Position numbers and translations under genes: made by a program. 34,619 nt of DNA, taken from NCBI GenBank assembly GCA_047618565.1, contig JBLHKW010000042.1:1-34619 (forward strand). The letters are read 5' to 3'. The DNA is from JBLHKW01 sp047618565 (GTDB lineage: Bacteria > Planctomycetota > UBA1135 > GCA-002686595). Positions 16,141 to 23,645 of this stretch are shown here, in pieces (the stretch's first letter is position 1; every line of letters starts with the position of its first letter). Below the pieces are notes generated by a model that was given only the letters and a program-made list of their open reading frames with translations, did not search any database and was not told where the DNA came from.

Positions 16141-17733
16141 TCAGCGCTCCAGGGAGCGCGCGAGCACGCGCGCTTCATCGTGCTCCGCATCGAGTTCGAA
16201 CGCGGCCTCCACGAGGTCGCGTGCGAGCGCGGGATCCCCGTTTGCCTGGAAGACTCGCCCGAGCATGACGTGCGCCATCGCGGACATCGGGAAGGTCTCA
16301 AGCGCCCGCTCCGCAACCGCCTGAGCGCGTTCGAAGGCCCGCTGCTCGAGATGCGCATCGAACTCCCTCAGCAGCGTGAGCTCCGAGATCATCGTACCGT
16401 CTCCACCCTTCGCCGGCCGGCTGATAAAAATGTGCAGTTCCCGGTCCTCGACCAGGAACACGCTGTCACTGCCAGCTACCGGTAACAGGCCGAACACGCC
16501 GCGCTGGTCCAGCTCGAATAGCAGAACACCCTCCTCGGCGCGCAGGTTCACGGGTACACCGCTCGGCTCGTACGCGCCGACGTATCGCGCGACCTGATCC
16601 GCATCCAGCTTCGGAGTCGCAGTGCTCGCGGGCTCCATGTGAACCAGGCTTGCCTCGCTTTCCACCGCTCCGCTGCGCGCGGCCAGGATCATGCCCATCA
16701 GTTGCATGTTCTCTCGACTATCCACGTTGTGACCCATGTACGTGTCGGTGCGATTCACCACGACCAGTCCGGCCTGCGGCAGGACCGCGATCGTCTGTCC
16801 GCCGACTCCACGCGCCGTGTATCCGGAAAGCCCGGGCGTGTTCGCGTCGTCGAAGGTCCACCACATGTAACCGTAGCCCCCGCCCGGCGAGCCCGTGTCC
16901 GAGTACGACGCCGTGCTGCGCTCGATCCACGCTTGACTGAGTATGCGCTCGTCCCCCCACATCCCGTCGTTCAGGAAGAGCAAGCCATAGCGCGCGCAAT
17001 CACGGGCCGACAGGCGGAAGGGGTAGGCGGGGTGGATCGACTTGTCGAGCTCGAAGTGGTAGTAACCGTCGCGGGCACGGTAGTCCTGCATCCCCAGGGG
17101 CTGCGCGAAGCACGTGCCGAACTCCTCGAAGATCTTCGTGCCGGTCTCCTGCTCGAAGATGGTCCCGAGCGTGTTGAAGTCGAAGTTGTTGTAACACCAG
17201 AAGGTGCCCGGCTCGTGGGTGCCGCGGTCGGGCTTTGGATTCTGGGGCGGCTCGTACGCCGCAAGCTTGTAGACGCCCGAGCGAGCGCGCAGCAGATCCT
17301 CGATACGCGCGCGCCGCTCCATCTCCGTCAGCTTCGGCTCGTCGTCGATATCCAGCTGGGCGAGCGTCTTCTGGGTGTCGATCGTGCCCGCGTCAACGTG
17401 CACCCCATACATGCCCGACAGCAGGCTCTTGCGCACCGAATGACACATGTAGCGGCGCTCGCAATCGCCCCAGGCAACCACCACGACACCGTTCTCGACG
17501 ACCATCCACGCCGCCGAGTCGAGCGACTCCCAGAATGCCCTGGCTTCCGCAAGCTTCGCGATCGACCAGCCCGCCTTGGCCGGATCCGCGTAGCGCGACC
17601 AGGTTTCCCCCGGGACCCGATTCGCGACCAGCGCTGGGGAGCCCGCGCCCGAGGAGGTCACGCCGGCAACCGCAAGCGGGAGGAGACCCGTGCAGCCAAG
17701 CACGAGCAGAGTGAGGGTCAGTACGCGCTTCAT
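16141..17733 (-). CDS. beta-lactamase-fold serine hydrolase with C-terminal TPR-like segment
   Basis: The protein has 530 residues. It has an N-terminal signal peptide, possibly with a lipobox (VLGC, Cys14). SVRK (99-102) is the S-x-x-K nucleophile motif of class C beta-lactamase/PBP-like hydrolases, and YNN (181-183) is the Y-x-N motif. The third motif appears as GVGGQ in place of the KTG/HxG box. Residues about 370-470 are a small beta domain as seen in esterase relatives. The last 60 residues read as two TPR-like helical hairpins. The substrate (peptide, ester or peptidoglycan) is unknown. The gene is divergent from a second serine hydrolase at 17947. The start has only a weak ribosome binding site. 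Confidence 0.8.
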   Translation of the reverse strand: MKRVLTLTLLVLGCTGLLPLAVAGVTSSGAGSPALVANRVPGETWSRYADPAKAGWSIAKLAEARAFWESLDSAAWMVVENGVVVVAWGDCERRYMCHSVRKSLLSGMYGVHVDAGTIDTQKTLAQLDIDDEPKLTEMERRARIEDLLRARSGVYKLAAYEPPQNPKPDRGTHEPGTFWCYNNFDFNTLGTIFEQETGTKIFEEFGTCFAQPLGMQDYRARDGYYHFELDKSIHPAYPFRLSARDCARYGLLFLNDGMWGDERILSQAWIERSTASYSDTGSPGGGYGYMWWTFDDANTPGLSGYTARGVGGQTIAVLPQAGLVVVNRTDTYMGHNVDSRENMQLMGMILAARSGAVESEASLVHMEPASTATPKLDADQVARYVGAYEPSGVPVNLRAEEGVLLFELDQRGVFGLLPVAGSDSVFLVEDRELHIFISRPAKGGDGTMISELTLLREFDAHLEQRAFERAQAVAERALETFPMSAMAHVMLGRVFQANGDPALARDLVEAAFELDAEHDEARVLARSLER

Positions 17734-17946
17734 GGATGTCCGATGTTCAGAGCGAAATGGAATGGGCGTGGCGACGCAGTGGCGCGAGAGCCTACGGACG
17801 TTAGCGTGGCCATTTCAGGGGCGTGTGGACTGATCTACGGCACGCAGTAACGGATGGGTAAACCAGTGCACCCCGACGTGCATCGGTCGCTCCGGTTCTC
17901 GCTACATTCATCCCGCTCGCCACGGCCCCTGACGACGAAGCCTCCC

Positions 17947-19023
17947 ATGACACTGCTTGCACTCACCGCCATCCTGGGCACATGCCTTCCTTGTCCGACG
18001 GCCTCCGGCGACCTGAGTAGCGTCGATGAACGCTGCGAGGCGCTCGCCTCACAGCTGGACGACCTCGCCCTGCGAGCGGGCGTCCCCGGGGTATCCATCG
18101 CATTGACGAACCGGGATGGGCTCCAGTGGAGCGGCACATCCGGAGTACGAGATGCGCGCCAACCCGGCGCGGTGGATCGGAATACGGTCTTCGAGGCCGC
18201 GTCGTTGAGCAAGCCCGTCTTCGCCTATGCGGTCCTGCAGCTCGTCGACGAAGGGCTGCTCGAACTGGACACCCCGCTGGTCGAGTACGCTCCGCTGAAC
18301 GACATCGCCCACGACCCACGCCACAAGAAGTTGACGGCGCGCATGGTGCTCAGTCACTCGACGGGCCTACCCAACTGGAGGCCGGACGGCGGCCGCCTCG
18401 ACTTCGAGGCAGATCCAGGCAGCGGGTGGCGCTACTCGGGCGAGGGCTTCGTGCTGCTACAGCGTGTGATCGAAACGTTGATCGGCGACAATCTGCAGGG
18501 GCTCGCGCAGGCGCTGGTGTTCGAACCACTCGGCATGACCCGCAGCAGTTTCGTCTGGAAGCCCGAGTTCAACAGCAACGTGGCCTTTCCCCACGACGGC
18601 GAGGGCCAAAGTCGTGAAGTTCGCCACGTCAGCGAACCGAATGCGGCCGCCAGCCTGTTGACGACAGCCCCGGACTACGCCCGCTTCCTGGCAGCCCTAC
18701 TCTCTGGCGAGCAGCTGAGCGCGGACCTGCACAAGCAGCTCCTCAAGTCCGTGGTCACGGTCAACGAGCACGGTGTCGCGTGGGGCCTGGGCATCGGCCT
18801 CGAACAGAACCCGGACGGGCCGGCCTTCTGGCACTGGGGCCACAACAGCGGTTTCCGGGCCTACACGATCGGGTACCCGAGCCGCGGAACGGCCATCGTC
18901 TACTTCGCGAACAGCGACAACGGTATGCGCTTCCTGCGCGACGTCGTACAACTCGCAACCGGTGACGAGGAACATCCGGCCATCGACCACCTGGCCTACC
19001 CGAGCTACGCCGAAGCGGAGTAG
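17947..19023 (+). CDS. beta-lactamase-fold serine hydrolase
   Basis: The protein has 358 residues with a signal peptide (MTLLALTAILGTC...TASG). SLSK (86-89) is the nucleophile motif with Ser86 and Lys89. YSG (163-165) stands for Y-x-N, and HWGHN near the C-terminus is the HxG box. It fits class C beta-lactamase/esterase relatives rather than a true beta-lactamase. The upstream open frame from 17854 has no leader character, so the ATG at 17947 is preferred. It is divergent from the serine hydrolase at 16141-17733, with about 210 bases between. They are not close copies (different motif spacing and the other has a TPR tail). Confidence 0.85.
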   Translation: MTLLALTAILGTCLPCPTASGDLSSVDERCEALASQLDDLALRAGVPGVSIALTNRDGLQWSGTSGVRDARQPGAVDRNTVFEAASLSKPVFAYAVLQLVDEGLLELDTPLVEYAPLNDIAHDPRHKKLTARMVLSHSTGLPNWRPDGGRLDFEADPGSGWRYSGEGFVLLQRVIETLIGDNLQGLAQALVFEPLGMTRSSFVWKPEFNSNVAFPHDGEGQSREVRHVSEPNAAASLLTTAPDYARFLAALLSGEQLSADLHKQLLKSVVTVNEHGVAWGLGIGLEQNPDGPAFWHWGHNSGFRAYTIGYPSRGTAIVYFANSDNGMRFLRDVVQLATGDEEHPAIDHLAYPSYAEAE

Positions 19024-19187
19024 CCCGGTCCAGGTGAGCGACTCATTCCGAGCGCGAGAATGCCATCGCGGCTGCCGAAGTGGATCTAGATTGCTTCACG
19101 GTCAAGTAGCTATCCACGGCCACCGAACGCAGGACCGTCGTGGCACCCGACGGCCACTCGACCGGCCCCCCCGGCGGCTGGCTCCTG

Positions 19188-20783
19188 CTAGAAAAGGGTC
19201 AGGTGCGCGACCGGGCTGAGCGCGAAGCCGCCGGCAGCGCCGGGGTCCACGACCCAGGCCTGCAGCCACAGTTCCAGCCCGACGAGGGCCGGGTCCAGCG
19301 GGATCGGCATACCGATCGTGGCGTACCCCTGCCCGGCGCCGCTCCCGACGAGCGTGCTACGTCCGATCCTCGCCCAGCGGGCACTACCGGGCGCACCCAG
19401 CGAGGCTGCGAGGATCGCGCGCGCGCCGCCGAGACCATTGAAGATCCCGATCTTGAAGTCCGGGCTGCCGGTATGGGGTGGCGAGAGCGCGATCAGGTCC
19501 GGCGCGTGCCCGCCGCTTCCGGGCGTCTCGCCGGGGAGCAGCTCCGGGTTGGCAAGTGGCTGCTCCGAGTGCAGCTTCGGTCGGTCGAAGGGCGGTTGTT
19601 CGGCAGCGACGCGCGGATCGGTCAGAGCGTTCTCGACGAAGTCCGTGACGCTGTGGAGCATGCGCGGCGTCATGGAGATCGGAAGCACATCCGGATCCAC
19701 ATTCTCGGGATGGGCCGAACCACCCTGATTGTAGAAGAGCATCGTATCGAGCACGCTGCCCGCCTGGCCATCATGGAAGAACGTCGTGCGCAGACCGGCA
19801 TTTCGCAGCGACGGCACCTTGAACTTCCCGCGGTCCGCAGGGTCCCCCGTCACCTCGGCGCGGCCCTCGTCCTCGATGATCGGACGTCGCCCAATATTGC
19901 GATAGCTACCATCACTGAAGAGCGGCGGGAGGTGACAGGCAATGCAGCGCGCCTCGGCGCCCCAGAAGGCGTCGAACCCGTCGATCTGGTTCTCGGTCAG
20001 GGCCTCGAGGTTACCGCTCAGGTAGCTGTCCACAGGGGCGCGGTTCGGAGTCAGCGTACGCTCGTAGGTGGCGATCGCGAAGGCGATGCGCGTCGGCGTG
20101 ATGTCCGGATCGCCGAAGGCCTCCGCGAAGAGTTCGGGATAAGCCTCCACGCCCACCAGGGCGTTCTGCAGATCGGGCGGCAGGTCCCACGCCAGCGCCA
20201 ACGGGCGCGCCTCCTCCAGCTTCACGCGTACGTCGTCCCAGCTGCGGCCGTCGCACGCCATCTCACCAGTGCTCAGGATCGGCCCCAGGGCTTGCGACTC
20301 CAGGGCGCCGCCGGACTCGATCAGGATCTGGCCCGTTTCGGGATTGACGAATCGGCTCGTGGCACGCCCATCCGAGAACAGCTCGTCAAGATAGGCCGCA
20401 CCTATGACGCTCGTTGCCGCACGCCGGGTGACCTGGGTCTGAAATCCGAAGACCTCGTCCGGAATGAACTCCTGATCCGGGTTCTGGCGCCGCACACCGA
20501 GCGAGCCGAACAGGTCGTCCCGGGTACCCACGATCCCGTCCGCTCCAGGGTTGACCGCTTTGGCGCCAGCGCGCGGATCTGCGCCGCCCGCGCTCGGGAT
20601 GTGGCAGGTACCGCACGCCATCGTGCTGTCGCTCGATAGCTGCTCATCCCAGAACAGCGCCTTACCCAGAAGACGCTTGGGCTCGGTGATCGGGTTCTCG
20701 GCCGGAACGGGCGGAAGGCCAAGCTGCGCGAGTGCGGCGGGCCCCAGAAGCATGCCCGCCAGCATGAAAGTTGCGCATCTCAT
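19188..20783 (-). CDS. di-heme cytochrome c peroxidase (MauG/CcpA type) with a C-terminal extension
   Basis: The protein has 531 residues. After a signal peptide (to about Ala19) it has two heme sites, CGTCH (57-61) and CIACH (280-284), plus KFKVPSLRN (320-328), all typical of bacterial di-heme cytochrome c peroxidases. It would reduce hydrogen peroxide in the periplasm using electrons from cytochromes. Residues about 430-531 are extra: a beta-rich region (IFNGLGGARAIL..., ELWLQAWVVDPGAA) like the C-terminal modules often found on planctomycetal exported proteins. The start at 20783 is chosen because the signal peptide begins there. Its role beside the cytochrome c gene at 22521 fits an electron-transfer theme. 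Confidence 0.85.
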   Translation of the reverse strand: MRCATFMLAGMLLGPAALAQLGLPPVPAENPITEPKRLLGKALFWDEQLSSDSTMACGTCHIPSAGGADPRAGAKAVNPGADGIVGTRDDLFGSLGVRRQNPDQEFIPDEVFGFQTQVTRRAATSVIGAAYLDELFSDGRATSRFVNPETGQILIESGGALESQALGPILSTGEMACDGRSWDDVRVKLEEARPLALAWDLPPDLQNALVGVEAYPELFAEAFGDPDITPTRIAFAIATYERTLTPNRAPVDSYLSGNLEALTENQIDGFDAFWGAEARCIACHLPPLFSDGSYRNIGRRPIIEDEGRAEVTGDPADRGKFKVPSLRNAGLRTTFFHDGQAGSVLDTMLFYNQGGSAHPENVDPDVLPISMTPRMLHSVTDFVENALTDPRVAAEQPPFDRPKLHSEQPLANPELLPGETPGSGGHAPDLIALSPPHTGSPDFKIGIFNGLGGARAILAASLGAPGSARWARIGRSTLVGSGAGQGYATIGMPIPLDPALVGLELWLQAWVVDPGAAGGFALSPVAHLTLF

Positions 20784-20996
20784 ATCGGTGCTCTCGAAGC
20801 TGCGAATACCGGGACACCCTCCCACGCGGAACTGGGCATCCAATGATATCACGCAATGGAGCCTGTCGCCGGATCACCGCAACTGCACCGCCCGACTACG
20901 GAGTGATGCGTGGCGCCATGGCCGTCATGACTGCGCCTGCACACTGATGGCCGGTGTCATGGAAAAAATGTCCACACGCGACCCTCGACCCGGCCG

Positions 20997-21986
20997 CTAA
21001 CGAACTGCGTCGATCAATGCATCGAAGGCCTTCCGATCGCCTGGGCGCTCGGCCACGTTTGCCGCGAAGTCGTCCCGGCAATGGGTATTGCAGAAGCCGA
21101 CCAGGCGCCCGCGATAGTGCGCGATCGAGGTGCTGACCACGGGATCACCGGAGCGCGGACAGGTCGCGTTAACGGGTTCCGTGATCGCCTGGGGCGAAGC
21201 GCCTACGGGCCCGATATCGAAGGCCCCGTCATATCCGTCCACATCGGCGTCGCGAAACAATTGCAACCCACCACCTTCGGCGGGCCCCTCGCCGCCAAAA
21301 CGGTGGACACCGCGGCCATCGTCCGTACAGCACCAGAACCCACCGCCGCTGCATCGGAGCTTCACGCAGCGCACACTGGCCTTCGCCTGTCGCAGATGCC
21401 AAGCCATCGGCGCCAAAGCGCGATCCGCGGACGCGCTCGCATGGGAACGGGAATGCCAGTTCCCCATCAGCAAGACGTACTTCGCGTCAGGATTCTGGGC
21501 GCGACCCGCCAGTACCGTGCGTGCCATCAATTCGTCCCGCGCGTCGGGTGCACCCTTCATGTACGAGTCGAAACAGAGCACCCACGCCGCCAGCCCCGCG
21601 GAGACGCGCCTTCGGACGGCCTCGAACAGGTCGAACATCGCGCGGCTGGAGCGACCATCCTCGGTGCCACGCCAGAACTCCCCCGCGAACAACTGCTCGC
21701 GTGCGGCCACATCCCCGGACGAGGCCAGGTACCCGTCGAGCGCCGCTTGCTCGGAGGTCCATATCTCGAGCCCAAGGATGACCGCACCGCCTTCAGCGAG
21801 CACCGCATCGACCGCGCGCAACGCGACTCCGGGCATCTCCTGGGACCCGTGCGTTACCCCGAGCACCAGCATGTCCGGCATTCCACCCAGCGCGCTGAAG
21901 TCGGCCTGCGCGGCCGACTCCTGAGCCACCGCCACAGTCTCCGAACGGCCTTCGGACGCGGGCCCGGAATTCACATCGGGCTCCAC
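20997..21986 (-). CDS. ChaN/TraB-EreA-like protein with C-terminal YHS-like metal site; probable lipoprotein with broken 5' end
   Basis: The 329-residue frame begins at GTG 21986. VLGVTHGSQEMPG (His46), LGLEIW (Glu74), DGRSSRAMFDLFEAVR and LMGNWHSR are typical of the ChaN/EreA/TraB superfamily, whose members include heme-binding lipoproteins and esterases. The C-terminus CPRSGDPV...FCNTHCRDDF (Cys276, Cys299, Cys303) resembles a YHS/TRASH heavy-metal-binding domain. The open frame continues upstream with a lipoprotein-like leader (GLAAWLLTSAC) but has no start codon in that frame. One extra base near 22050 would explain this. The GTG start has no ribosome binding site and is probably not the true one. 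It likely binds heme or metal in the periplasm. Confidence 0.7.
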   Translation of the reverse strand: MEPDVNSGPASEGRSETVAVAQESAAQADFSALGGMPDMLVLGVTHGSQEMPGVALRAVDAVLAEGGAVILGLEIWTSEQAALDGYLASSGDVAAREQLFAGEFWRGTEDGRSSRAMFDLFEAVRRRVSAGLAAWVLCFDSYMKGAPDARDELMARTVLAGRAQNPDAKYVLLMGNWHSRSHASASADRALAPMAWHLRQAKASVRCVKLRCSGGGFWCCTDDGRGVHRFGGEGPAEGGGLQLFRDADVDGYDGAFDIGPVGASPQAITEPVNATCPRSGDPVVSTSIAHYRGRLVGFCNTHCRDDFAANVAERPGDRKAFDALIDAVR

Positions 21987-22059
21987 AAGTAACCGCGGCT
22001 GCGTTATCGCGGTGCAGGCAGACGTGAGCAGCCAGGCAGCCAGGCCGACAGGAGAGCAT
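21987..22059 (-). other. probable signal-peptide segment of the ChaN-like gene, out of frame by one base
   Basis: From ATG 22059 the codons ATG CTC TCC are followed, after one extra T at 22050, by a frame reading VGLAAWLLTSACTAITQPRL that runs directly into the downstream gene. This is a good lipoprotein signal peptide with lipobox TSAC. Without removing the base, the ATG leads into an unrelated frame. Confidence 0.55.
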
Positions 22060-22169
22060 GATGGATGTGGATCATGGGAATTGCAGGCAGGGACATCGCC
22101 TCAAGGATACGCCTGGATTAGCTCCTAGCTCGAACGGGGTTTCGCGGAAAACGTGCACTCGCGACTTGG

Positions 22170-22218
22170 GCAGCCCGCGAGGTGGGCTGCACACAGGATA
22201 TCAGGCGGCCAGCCTGAT
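22170..22218. other. two adjacent perfect 7-bp hairpins
   Basis: GCAGCCC (22170-22176) pairs with GGGCTGC (22184-22190). ATCAGGC (22200-22206) pairs with GCCTGAT (22212-22218) over a five-base loop. They lie in the divergent region and could be operators or RNA structures. Confidence 0.4.
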
Positions 22219-22412
22219 CCTCTGCTCGGGGCGGATCGGAGACAAGCGCGAGGGATCGCATTTTCGCCACGGCCAGGAGCTGCCAGCCCTCGGCGCCCTG
22301 CGGATCGTCACCGGCGCCGCCAGGTACAGCGCGCACAGGCTCCCGAACGCGATGAACCTGAGCGCAGGGGCTTGGAGCCAACGAGCTTCACGCCCAGGGA
22401 TGGGGAAGCTCG

Positions 22413-22477
22413 CAGGCTGTTGATAGAGTGCTCCGGATCCTACCGTTATGGGGCCGGATGACTTCTCCAGCAGCCTG
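22413..22477. repeat. 65-bp palindromic element, copy C
   Basis: The 24-base arms at 22413-22436 and 22454-22477 are inverted copies with 17 of 24 matches, around a 17-base loop. The left arm reads CAGGCTGTTGATAGAGTGCT..., almost the same as the right end of the element at 26341-26500. It is a shorter member of the same family. Confidence 0.75.
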
Positions 22478-22520
22478 TGAACCTCGACGCCACGCCGCCC
22501 CACCAGCCCCCCTCCTCTTT

Positions 22521-23645
22521 ATGCGACAATCCCAAGGCCTGCTCATCGGCGCCCACGCTCTCATCCTGCTCGCTGCGCCGGCAGCCGGAGCTCCCCAGAC
22601 GCCAGGTGCGCCGCCCGACGGGAAGACGCTGTTCCTCGAGCACTGCGCCAGCTGCCACGGCGAGAGCGGTGATGGACAGGGCGTGACCCAGCTCGACCGG
22701 CCGGCGCGCAGCTTCATGGACGGCGGCTTCTCGTTCGGTAACACGCCCGAGGCCCTCTTTCGCACCTTGAGTACAGGCATTCCAGGGACGCCCATGCCCG
22801 GATTCGACAGCGCCATCGACGAGCCGGGCCGACGTGCCCTGGCGCTCTACGTGCGCTCGCTCGGTCCGCCGATCGAGGAGACCGACGTGAGTGGCGCGAT
22901 CCTGGAGGTGCAAGACACGCCCCTGGTGGTGCGCGGACACCTGCCACCGATCAGCGAGGACGCGCAGTCGCACCCGCGCGGATTGTTGATCGGGACGACC
23001 TCGGGCTTGACGTTCGAGTACCGCGCCGACGACGTGCGGCTGCTCGGCGTTCGACAGGGGCCGTTCGTCGAGCGCCTGGACTGGGCGGGCCGCGGCGGAT
23101 CGCCCCTGCAACCACTGGGTCCGGTGATCCACACGCTCCACGGCGGAGTACCCGAAGCGCTCTTCCAGCGAATCGACGGGAGCAGGGCTCGAACACTGAC
23201 GGCGAAGTTGCGCTCCACCTGGGTACGCCCGACGGAGGTTGGCCTGACCTATGAATTGATGGACGAGGCAGGTGAATCCTGGGCCCGGGTTGAGGAGAGC
23301 GTTCGTGCGGTCGCCACGCCGCGCGCGTCCGGATTCGAGCGCACCTTCGCTATCGAAATGACCTCGGCCGCCGCCGAGAGCGGCGGATCCCTCTCGGGTG
23401 ACCTCATCGCGCCCCTCGGAATCGCCATGGCCTACACCGAACCAATGGCCGCGCGGCATACGCTCGCCTATCGATCCGACGATGGCGGCGTACAGGTCGT
23501 TTCCGTTACCGGGGCCAGCTCCCTGGACGACGGACGGGTGAACATTGCAGGCGCATCGATGCCGCGCCTGGTGGTCACGACACTGCTCTGCCCTAAATGG
23601 GACGACGAGACCCAGGCAGCCGTTCGCAAGGAGCTGGAGCGATGA
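22521..23645 (+). CDS. exported cytochrome c with a companion beta domain
   Basis: The protein has 374 residues with a signal peptide (MRQSQGLLIGAHALILLA...). CASCH (42-46) is the heme c site, and Met92 in GTPMPGF is the probable axial ligand, giving a class I cytochrome c domain of about 100 residues. The rest (about 115-374) is a beta-rich domain (LLIGTTSGLTFEYRADDVRLL...LDWAGRGG) often attached to cytochromes beside PVC-type dehydrogenases. The start is placed after the palindrome at 22413-22477; upstream starts would encode parts of it. The stop overlaps the next start (ATGA), so the two are translationally coupled. It probably accepts electrons from the dehydrogenase. Confidence 0.8.
   Translation: MRQSQGLLIGAHALILLAAPAAGAPQTPGAPPDGKTLFLEHCASCHGESGDGQGVTQLDRPARSFMDGGFSFGNTPEALFRTLSTGIPGTPMPGFDSAIDEPGRRALALYVRSLGPPIEETDVSGAILEVQDTPLVVRGHLPPISEDAQSHPRGLLIGTTSGLTFEYRADDVRLLGVRQGPFVERLDWAGRGGSPLQPLGPVIHTLHGGVPEALFQRIDGSRARTLTAKLRSTWVRPTEVGLTYELMDEAGESWARVEESVRAVATPRASGFERTFAIEMTSAAAESGGSLSGDLIAPLGIAMAYTEPMAARHTLAYRSDDGGVQVVSVTGASSLDDGRVNIAGASMPRLVVTTLLCPKWDDETQAAVRKELER
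23628..23633 (+). promoter_or_regulatory. ribosome binding site inside the cytochrome gene end
   Basis: AAGGAG lies eight bases before ATG 23642, inside the last codons of the cytochrome gene. It fixes the start of the following gene at the ATGA overlap. Confidence 0.7.

Larger units (their letters stand above)
22060..22520. other. gene-free stretch between divergent genes, with hairpins and palindrome copy C
   Basis: No convincing coding sequence is seen here. It contains two perfect 7-bp hairpins at 22170-22190 and 22200-22218 and the palindromic element at 22413-22477. A minus-strand frame with a hydrophobic segment exists, but it reads through the palindrome and has no ribosome binding site. 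The promoters of the two divergent genes should lie here, but I cannot pinpoint them. Confidence 0.5.

Noticed and set aside
16639..17850. Long plus-strand open frame opposite the serine hydrolase gene
   Set aside because: No motifs, biased composition; the minus strand has SVRK/YNN and a signal peptide.
19140..20639. Long plus-strand open frame opposite the cytochrome c peroxidase gene
   Set aside because: Arg-rich shadow frame; the minus strand has two CxxCH sites.
21793..22059. An 88-residue open frame from ATG 22059
   Set aside because: After three codons it is out of frame with the lipoprotein leader; composition is that of a shadow frame.
22201..22503. Minus-strand open frame with a hydrophobic stretch
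   Set aside because: It reads through palindrome C, has no ribosome binding site and no recognisable family.
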